Source: Sphingomonas yabuuchiae
GTDB lineage: Bacteria; Pseudomonadota; Alphaproteobacteria; Sphingomonadales; Sphingomonadaceae
Direction: 5' to 3'
DNA length: 64,000 bases
Assembly: GCF_001477495.1 (NCBI RefSeq)
Contig: NZ_LDTF01000017.1
Span: 1 to 64,000 of the forward strand
Below the pieces are notes generated by a model. That model ran no database searches. It was not told where the DNA came from and saw only the letters and a program-made list of their open reading frames with translations. Below, piece after piece: positions 58,516 through 64,000 of this stretch. The translations under genes were made by a program, and so were the position numbers. The first letter of the stretch is position 1, and the number at the start of each line of letters is the position of its first letter.

Positions 58516-59088
58516 ATGAACACGGACATTACCTCCGCATTTCGGCCCGCGATCGTCATGACGATCCTGTTCGCGATCCTGCTCGGCTTGGTCTATCCTC
58601 TGGCGATGACCGGCATCGGACAGGCGATCTTCCCGCATCAGGCGAATGGCAGTTTGGTCGAGGCGAATGGCCGGATGATCGGCTCCGAGGTCGTCGGACA
58701 GGCGTTCACCAGCGACCGTTACTTCCAGACGCGTCCCTCGGCGGCGGGCAAGGGCTATGACGGGCTGGCCTCGTCGGGCTCGAACCTGGGGCCGACCTCG
58801 CAGGCCTTGGCCGACCGGGTGAAGGCGGACGTCGCCAAGCGCCGGGCCGAGGGCGTGATGGGCGCGATGCCCGCCGACCTCGTCACCGCCAGCGGATCGG
58901 GGCTGGATCCCGATCTGTCGCCCGAGGCGGCGCTGGCGCAGACGGCCCGGATCGCCCGCGTGCGTGGACTGAGTGTCGAGCAGGTCCGCGCGCTGGTCGT
59001 CGCGCATAGCGAGGATTCGGTGCTCGGTGACCCGCATGTCAACGTCCTCGCCCTCAACCGCGCGCTGGACGCCCTGACCAAGCGATGA
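58516..59088 (+). CDS. kdpC: KdpC, potassium pump subunit
   Basis: 190 residues from ATG 58516 ([20 protein letters not shown]), AGGAAGGAA upstream. One N-terminal membrane helix, then the periplasmic domain with [56 protein letters not shown] and [14 protein letters not shown], all standard KdpC. It stabilises nucleotide and K+ handling by KdpAB. The open frame upstream overlaps the palindrome and was rejected. Its stop overlaps kdpD by ATGA. Confidence 0.96.
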   Translation: MNTDITSAFRPAIVMTILFAILLGLVYPLAMTGIGQAIFPHQANGSLVEANGRMIGSEVVGQAFTSDRYFQTRPSAAGKGYDGLASSGSNLGPTSQALADRVKADVAKRRAEGVMGAMPADLVTASGSGLDPDLSPEAALAQTARIARVRGLSVEQVRALVVAHSEDSVLGDPHVNVLALNRALDALTKR

Positions 59089-61751
59089 CGGCAGGCGAGC
59101 CGCGCCCCGATCCGGATGCCCTGCTGCGCGCCGCCGAGCGCGAGGGGCGCGGCCGCCTGAAAATCTTCCTCGGGGCGGCACCCGGCGTCGGCAAGACGTT
59201 CGAGATGCTGTCCGAGGGCGCCGCCCGCCGCCGCGACGGTGTCGATGTCGTCGTCGCGGTCGTGGAAACCCATGGGCGCGTCGAGACCGAAGCGCTGGTC
59301 CGGGGACAGGAGGTCATGCCCCGCCGCGCCGTCCCCTATGAGGGGCGGACGCTGCACGAGATGGACATCGACGCGGTCCTGGCCCGCGCGCCCCGCCTCG
59401 CGCTGGTCGACGAACTCGCCCACACCAATGCGCCGGGCAGCCGCCATCCCAAACGCTATCAGGATGTCGAGGAACTACTGGCAGCCGGGATCGACGTCTA
59501 TTCAACCGTCAACATCCAGCACGTCGAAAGCCTGAACGACGTCGTCGCCAGCTTCACCCGCGTCCGCGTGCGCGAGACGGTGCCCGACCGCATATTGGAG
59601 GCCGCCGAGATCGAGGTGGTCGACATTCCCCCCGACGAGCTGATCGAGCGGTTGAAGGCGGGCAAGGTCTATTTGCCGCAGGAGGCAACGCGCGCGCTGT
59701 CGCATTTCTTCTCCAAGTCCAACCTGTCGGCGCTTCGTGAACTGGCGCTGCGCCGCGCGGCGCAAGCGGTCGATGCGCAAATGCTCGACCATGTGCGCAG
59801 CCTCGGCGTCGGCGGGCAATGGGCGGCGGGCGAGCGGCTGGTCGTCGCGGTCAGCGAACTGCCCGGTGCCGACGAACTGGTCCGCGCCGCCAAGCGTGCC
59901 GCCGATGCCCTGCGCGCGCCCTGGACCGCGCTGTTCATCGACACGCCGCGCACCGCGACCTTGGGCGAGGCGCAGCACCGCCGTCTCGCCGCGACCATGA
60001 CGCTGGCAACGCAGCTCGGCGCGGCGGTCGCGACGGTCCCTGCGCCCAGCGTGGTCGAGGGCATCCGCGCCTTCCTGGCAGACGCGCGCGCCACGCAGCT
60101 GGTCGTCGGCAAGGCAAAGCGGTCGCGCTGGTTCGAGCTGCGCCACGGATCGGTCGTCGACCGGCTGGTGCGCGAAACGCCCGGCGTCACCGTCCATGTC
60201 CTGCCGGTCGGCGAAGCGCCGGTCGAGCGCGAGCGGACCCGACGACGCGGGCAATGGGGATCGCCCATCGGCTATGGGCTGACGCTGCTCGGCGTCGTGG
60301 CGGTGACGGCGCTGGCGAGTGCGCTGTTCCACATCCTGAACCTCGGCAATGTCGCTTTGCTCTATCTGCTGCCCGTCATGGCGGCGGCGAGCCTTTACGG
60401 CCTGCGCACCGGCCTGTTCGCCGGGATCGTGTCGAGCCTCGCCTACAACTTCTTCTTCCTGCCGCCCGTCGGCACGCTGAGCGTCAGCAACCCAGAGAAT
60501 ATCATCTCAATCTTCGTCCTGCTGGGCGTCGCCATCGCGACCAGCCAGTTGACCTCGCGAGTGCGCGCGCAGGCCGATCTGGCGGCGGCGAGTGCGCGCG
60601 ACAATGCGACGCTGGCGGGCTTTCTCCATCGCCTGAGTGGCCTGGCCGACCCGGCCGAGGCGTCACGTGTCATCTGCGAAGACATCGCCCGGCTGTTCGA
60701 GGTGCAGGCGGTGCTGCTCACCCCGTCGCCCGCCGGGCTGGCAGTGCAGGCGGCGACCAAGCCGGACTATCGGCTGGAGACGATGGAGATGGCCGCCGCC
60801 CACTGGGCGTTCGACACCGGTACGCCGGCGGGCAAGGGATCGGCGACGCTGGCGGCATCCGAATGGCTGTTCCAGCCGCTCAAGGCGGGCAACCGCACGC
60901 TTGCCGTACTGGGGTTGGCGCGTGAGGCAGGGGGTGAGCCGGTGCGCGCCGACCGCCTGCCGCTGCTGACCGGTTTGATCGACCAGGCTGCGCTGATCCT
61001 CGAGCGGCTGCGGCTGGAGGCGGAGGTGCGGGATGTCGATGCGGTGCGCACTCGCGATCGCTTGCGCGCCGCGCTCCTATCCTCGGTGAGCCATGACCTG
61101 CGCACGCCGCTGACTGCCGTGATGGCTGCTGCGGCGCAACTGCGGCAGGGCGCGACGCCCGACCTGATTTCGACCATCGAAGGGGAGGCGGCGCGGCTCA
61201 ACCGCTTCGTCGCCAATCTGCTCGACATGGCCCGCGTCGAGGCGGGGGCGCTGAAACTGAAGATCGAGGCGATCGACCTGAGCGATGCGGTGACGGGGGC
61301 TGCGCATGACGCCCGCCGCGCGCTGGAGGGGCATTCGGTCCGGCTCGACGTGCCGCCCGACCTGCCTTTGGTCCGCGCCGATCCGCAATTGCTGCATCAT
61401 TGCCTGCTCAACCTGCTCGACAATGCCGGGCGTTACGGCGATCCGGGGACCGAGATCGTGATCGAGGGGCGGCATCGCCACGGCACGTTGCGCCTTTCGG
61501 TGCTCGACCATGGTCCCGGCCTGCCGCCCGGCCGGGAGAGCGAAGTGTTCGAGACGTTCCGGCGGCTGGAGGGCTCCGACCGGGTGGTCGGGGGCACCGG
61601 CCTGGGCCTCGCCATCGTCAAGGCCTTTGCCGAGGCCATGGGTCTGGGCGTAGAGGCGGGCAACCGCGAGGATGGCGAGGGCGCGGCCTTTGCGCTCTGC
61701 TTCCCGCGCGATCATATCATGCGCGATGGCGCGCCGGAGGGAATGGCCTGA
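59085..61751 (+). CDS. kdpD: KdpD, potassium sensor histidine kinase
   Basis: 888 residues. Domains in order: KdpD N-terminal ATP-binding domain with [13 protein letters not shown] and [23 protein letters not shown]-like domain (about 245-370); four-helix DUF4118 membrane part (about 395-490); GAF (about 510-640); HisKA with [13 protein letters not shown] (His about 670); HATPase with [10 protein letters not shown] and [12 protein letters not shown]. It senses low K+ or turgor and phosphorylates KdpE. Starts in an ATGA overlap with kdpC and ends in a TGATG overlap with kdpE. Confidence 0.96.
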   Translation: MTAGEPRPDPDALLRAAEREGRGRLKIFLGAAPGVGKTFEMLSEGAARRRDGVDVVVAVVETHGRVETEALVRGQEVMPRRAVPYEGRTLHEMDIDAVLARAPRLALVDELAHTNAPGSRHPKRYQDVEELLAAGIDVYSTVNIQHVESLNDVVASFTRVRVRETVPDRILEAAEIEVVDIPPDELIERLKAGKVYLPQEATRALSHFFSKSNLSALRELALRRAAQAVDAQMLDHVRSLGVGGQWAAGERLVVAVSELPGADELVRAAKRAADALRAPWTALFIDTPRTATLGEAQHRRLAATMTLATQLGAAVATVPAPSVVEGIRAFLADARATQLVVGKAKRSRWFELRHGSVVDRLVRETPGVTVHVLPVGEAPVERERTRRRGQWGSPIGYGLTLLGVVAVTALASALFHILNLGNVALLYLLPVMAAASLYGLRTGLFAGIVSSLAYNFFFLPPVGTLSVSNPENIISIFVLLGVAIATSQLTSRVRAQADLAAASARDNATLAGFLHRLSGLADPAEASRVICEDIARLFEVQAVLLTPSPAGLAVQAATKPDYRLETMEMAAAHWAFDTGTPAGKGSATLAASEWLFQPLKAGNRTLAVLGLAREAGGEPVRADRLPLLTGLIDQAALILERLRLEAEVRDVDAVRTRDRLRAALLSSVSHDLRTPLTAVMAAAAQLRQGATPDLISTIEGEAARLNRFVANLLDMARVEAGALKLKIEAIDLSDAVTGAAHDARRALEGHSVRLDVPPDLPLVRADPQLLHHCLLNLLDNAGRYGDPGTEIVIEGRHRHGTLRLSVLDHGPGLPPGRESEVFETFRRLEGSDRVVGGTGLGLAIVKAFAEAMGLGVEAGNREDGEGAAFALCFPRDHIMRDGAPEGMA

Positions 61752-62434
61752 TGCCCGCGACGATCCTGGTGGTGGACGACGAAGTCGCGATCCGCCGCCT
61801 GCTGCGCAACACGCTGGAACAGGCGGGGCATCGGGTGGTCGAGGCGCGCGACGGTCGCGAGGCGCTGGCCCATGCGGCGGCGGAGCATCCCGATGCGGTG
61901 TTGCTGGATCTGGGTCTGCCCGACCGCGACGGATTGAGCCTGATCCCGCTGCTGCGCGGGGCGGAGCGGGTGGTGCTGGTCGTCTCGGCGCGCGAGGCGA
62001 CCGAGGAAAAGGTCGCTGCGCTCGATCTGGGTGCGGACGACTATGTGACCAAGCCTTTCGACAGCGAGGAACTGCTCGCCCGATTACGCGTGGCGCTGCG
62101 GCATCGGCGTGCGGCGGAGGCGGCACCGACTGTGGTGCGGACGGGCGACCTGGCGATCGATCTCGACCGGCGCGTCGTGACGCGCGGGGGTGAGGAACAG
62201 CATCTGACCCGCAAGGAATATGACGTGCTGGCGGTGCTGGCGCGGCACCCCGGCCGGGTGGTGACGCATGACAGGATCATCGACGCCGCCTGGGGCGGGG
62301 ACGAGGACCCGCGTATCGACTATCTGCGCATAGTGGTCCGCAACCTGCGCCAGAAGCTGGAGGCGCCGCAACCGGTCGGCAGCGTCATCGCGAACGAACT
62401 GGGTGTGGGGTATCGGTTGCGGGTGGAGGGGTAA
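61751..62434 (+). CDS. kdpE: KdpE, OmpR-type response regulator
   Basis: 227 residues from ATG 61751 (TGATG overlap with kdpD); the longer frame upstream was rejected because it lies within kdpD. Receiver ILVVDDEVAIRRLLRNTL with acceptor Asp about 53 (LLDLGLPDRDG) and Lys in DYVTKPF; C-terminal winged helix LTRKEYDVLAVLARHPGRVV, RIDYLRIVVRNLRQKLE, ELGVGYRLR. It activates the kdp operon, presumably at a promoter before 53566 or 54430. Ends 10 bases before a large palindrome that should end transcription. Confidence 0.96.
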   Translation: MPATILVVDDEVAIRRLLRNTLEQAGHRVVEARDGREALAHAAAEHPDAVLLDLGLPDRDGLSLIPLLRGAERVVLVVSAREATEEKVAALDLGADDYVTKPFDSEELLARLRVALRHRRAAEAAPTVVRTGDLAIDLDRRVVTRGGEEQHLTRKEYDVLAVLARHPGRVVTHDRIIDAAWGGDEDPRIDYLRIVVRNLRQKLEAPQPVGSVIANELGVGYRLRVEG

Positions 62435-62443
62435 GAGCGCCTT

Positions 62444-62601
62444 GTTCCCCGGCGAAGGCCGGGGCCCAGTTGCCCCGAAAGTCGAGGCGCGCGAGACGAT
62501 GCGTGGGAGGCCATAGCGAGTGCTTGGCCTATGCCTCCCACGCATCGCCCCGCGCGCCTCAGGCGTCACCGAAACTGGGCCCCGGCCTTCGCCGGGGAAC
62601 G
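62444..62601. repeat. large palindromic repeat between kdpE and map
   Basis: TTCCCCGGCGAAGGCCGGGG (continuing CCCAGTT) at 62445 pairs with AACTGGG then CCCCGGCCTTCGCCGGGGAA ending 62600. Inner arms GATGCGTGGGAGGCCATAG and TATGCCTCCCACGCATCG continue the stem. The 158-base element lies between convergent genes and can serve as a terminator for both. Confidence 0.85.
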
Positions 62602-62604
62602 GAT

Positions 62605-63369
62605 TTAGCCTACTTTCTCACCCGTCCGCAGGGTCAGCACCTCGACCCCGGTCTTCGTCACCGCGACCGTATGTTCGAACTGCGCGGACAGCTTTCTGTC
62701 GTCCGTCACCACCGTCCAGCCATCGTCGCTGGTCGACACCTTGCGCGTGCCCTGGTTGATCATCGGCTCGATGGTGAAGGTCATGCCCTCGCGCAGCGGC
62801 ACGCCCGTCCCCGGCCGTCCGAAGTGCATCACATCGGGCGCCTCGTGCATCTCGCGTCCGATGCCGTGGCCGCAATAGTCGCGCACCACCGAATAGCCGT
62901 TCGCCTTGGCATGTCTCTCGATCGCCGCACCGATATCGCCCAGTCGCGCGCCGGGGCGAACCTGTCTGATGCCCTTCCACATCGCCTCCTGCGTCACGCG
63001 GACCAGCCGCTTCGCGCCCGGCGACACCTCGCCGACCATATAGGTCTTGCTCGAATCCGCGATGAAGCCGTTCTTTTCCAGCGTGATGTCGAGATTGACG
63101 ATATCGCCGTCCTTCACCACGTCCTCGACGCTCGGCACGCCGTGGCAGACGACCTGATTGATCGAGCTGTTGAGCACATAGGCAAAACCATATTGCCCCT
63201 TGCTCGCGGGGCGTGCGGACAGGTCGTGGGTGATGTAGCGCTCGACCAGATCGTTGATCGCCAGCGTCGACATGCCGGACAGGCTCACCCCATCGAGCAT
63301 CTCGAACACCTGCGCCAGCAAGCGTCCGGAGACGCGCATCAGCGCCAGTTCCTCGGCCGTCTTCACCAT
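62605..63369 (-). CDS. map: type I methionine aminopeptidase
   Basis: 254 residues. Metal ligands are all present: Asp in IVNLDITLEKNGF, Asp in FIADSSKTYMVG, His in YCGHGIGREMHEAPDVMHFG, Glu in MTFTIEPMINQGT and Glu in LSAQFEHTVAVT. It removes the N-terminal Met from new proteins. GHGIGxxxHExP with HFG is normal for the class. The N-terminus (MVKTAEELALMRVSGRLLAQ) is short, with no extra zinc finger. The gene begins 2 bases after the stop of a ParD-like gene with which it is probably transcribed, so it may be under that protein's control. Confidence 0.95.
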   Translation of the reverse strand: MVKTAEELALMRVSGRLLAQVFEMLDGVSLSGMSTLAINDLVERYITHDLSARPASKGQYGFAYVLNSSINQVVCHGVPSVEDVVKDGDIVNLDITLEKNGFIADSSKTYMVGEVSPGAKRLVRVTQEAMWKGIRQVRPGARLGDIGAAIERHAKANGYSVVRDYCGHGIGREMHEAPDVMHFGRPGTGVPLREGMTFTIEPMINQGTRKVSTSDDGWTVVTDDRKLSAQFEHTVAVTKTGVEVLTLRTGEKVG

Positions 63370-63370
63370 G

Positions 63371-63577
63371 TCAGGCGACCAGGGGTTGGGGCAGGGGGCA
63401 GTCGGCGGCGGCCATCTGCGCCTTCACGATCTCGTGGAAGGTCAGCGTCGGATTGGCCTCGGCCAGCATGCCCATCTTCATCCAGAATTCCGCCTGCGCG
63501 TTGATCGAGCGGCACATGACCGTGCTGGCGCGGCGGACCTCTTCATGAAGCTGATCGTCGATTTTTACGATACCCAT
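63371..63577 (-). CDS. ParD-like ribbon-helix-helix protein
   Basis: 68 residues: MGIVKIDDQLHEEVRRASTV, then MCRSINAQAEFWMKMGMLAE and LTFHEIVKAQMAAA. It matches the ParD-like family (PF11903-type): an N-terminal strand, then helices with SINAQAEFW. ParD proteins are DNA-binding antitoxins, but no ParE-like gene is adjacent; instead map follows 1-2 bases away. It probably acts as a repressor of itself and map through the palindrome at 63574-63605, in which its own start codon lies. Confidence 0.82.
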   Translation of the reverse strand: MGIVKIDDQLHEEVRRASTVMCRSINAQAEFWMKMGMLAEANPTLTFHEIVKAQMAAADCPLPQPLVA

Positions 63578-63605
63578 ATATGAAGCGTATATGCTTCATA
63601 TATGG
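63574..63605. promoter_or_regulatory. 32-bp palindrome, likely operator of the ParD-like/map pair
   Basis: CCATATATGAAGC (63574-63586) and GCTTCATATATGG (63593-63605) are exact reverse complements separated by GTATAT. The ATG of the ParD-like gene (63577-63575) is inside the left arm. A further palindrome CTTCATGAAG (63541-63550) lies in the coding region. Length, symmetry and AT-rich core suit a dimeric RHH regulator. Confidence 0.65.
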
Positions 63606-63620
63606 ATGGTGCAAGCCGCA

Positions 63621-63980
63621 TCAGGCGGTCGGGCGGGTCAGGACGAAGGCCGCACAAGCCGCCATGACGGCAGCGACCAGCAGAGCCAGCGGCCAATCCG
63701 GCCGGGCGGTCAGCAGAAACAGTCCATAGCCCAGCGTCATACCGCCGCATGCCATCACCTTGCCCCGCCGTCCGATCGCACCATGTTCTCGCCAGGCCCG
63801 CAGCGTCGGGCCGAAGCGGGGATGGTCGAGCAACCACGCCTCCAGCCGGGGCGAGGAGCGCGCGAAACAGCCTGCCGCCAGGATCAGGAAGATCGTCGTC
63901 GGCATCAGCGGCAGGATCGCCCCGATCACACCGAGCGCGACGAACAGACACCCCAGGATGAGCCAGCCGAGCCGTATCAT
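63621..63980 (-). CDS. DUF454 (YbaN-type) membrane protein
   Basis: 119 residues with four hydrophobic segments: RLGWLILGCLFVALGVIGAI, PTTIFLILAAGCFARSS, ACGGMTLGYGLFLLTA and PLALLVAAVMAACAAFVL. The family signature LPLMPTTIFLILAAGCFARS followed by LEAWLLDHPRFGPTLRAWRE is present, as is RGKVMA. It is an inner-membrane protein of unknown function in a well-conserved family. ATG 63980; upstream sequence is cut by the window end. It transcribes toward the palindrome and the ParD-like gene and may share transcripts with them. Confidence 0.88.
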   Translation of the reverse strand: MIRLGWLILGCLFVALGVIGAILPLMPTTIFLILAAGCFARSSPRLEAWLLDHPRFGPTLRAWREHGAIGRRGKVMACGGMTLGYGLFLLTARPDWPLALLVAAVMAACAAFVLTRPTA

Positions 63981-64000
63981 GGGTGTTGCGTAGCGGGGTG

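Noticed and set aside
63371..63577. Toxin-antitoxin pair
   Set aside because: The ParD-like gene has no ParE-like neighbour; map and DUF454 flank it.
1..64000. CRISPR arrays, rRNA, tRNA
   Set aside because: No regularly spaced repeats and no recognisable rRNA or tRNA sequence in either strand.

Overview
The window looks like a chromosomal segment of a high-GC alphaproteobacterium, most likely a Sphingomonas-type sphingomonad. The pointers are large TonB-dependent receptors next to glycoside hydrolases and tryptophan-halogenase-like flavoproteins, a Pha/Mrp antiporter with a fused A/B subunit, a kdp operon preceded by a TorF-type porin, and short GC-rich palindromic repeats between genes. No rRNA, tRNA, CRISPR array or replication origin was found.

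Left 20.7 kb, accessory DNA. The window opens inside an IS5-type transposase. Next come a two-gene module of visibly lower GC (a soluble protein plus a four-helix membrane protein, 477-2085) and a tight minus-strand array of seven small unknown genes (2175-5463). That array diverges from a ribbon-helix-helix regulator across two GGGATATCCC palindromes. A plus-strand block follows: hybrid histidine kinase, PAP2 phosphatase, a membrane-anchored protein with a DUF421 partner, a start-less zinc-ribbon remnant and a lipoprotein. From 11109 to 20679 everything is on the minus strand and mostly overlaps: P4-type integrase, a low-GC cargo gene, an AlpA/Xis-like regulator, small genes, a primase/helicase, a DUF5681 protein, three small related proteins, an RHH protein and a large phage-ejection-like protein. 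This resembles a phage-satellite-type integrative element rather than a full prophage, because no capsid, portal or tail genes are present.

Middle. Genes phaAB to phaG (26980-21133, minus strand) encode a multisubunit monovalent cation/proton antiporter. A copper-type cluster follows: a DUF2946 protein, a TonB receptor and a PepSY membrane protein. From 31670 to 51119 lies a plant-polysaccharide locus: GH43, TonB receptor, GH1, GH9, three tandem halogenase-like flavoproteins, a second TonB receptor, a small beta-rich secreted protein and GH31. The three halogenase genes and GH9 are translationally coupled, and GH1 follows 62 bp later. GH9, GH1, GH31 and GH43 together fit xyloglucan or a related branched glucan.

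Right end. A Tat-exported phospholipase C, a TorF-like porin and a 27-residue membrane peptide precede kdpFABCDE (high-affinity potassium uptake plus its two-component regulator). Then come, on the minus strand, methionine aminopeptidase with an upstream ParD-like RHH gene whose start codon lies inside a 32-bp palindrome, and a DUF454 membrane protein. Hairpin terminators or GC-rich palindromes separate several transcription units.
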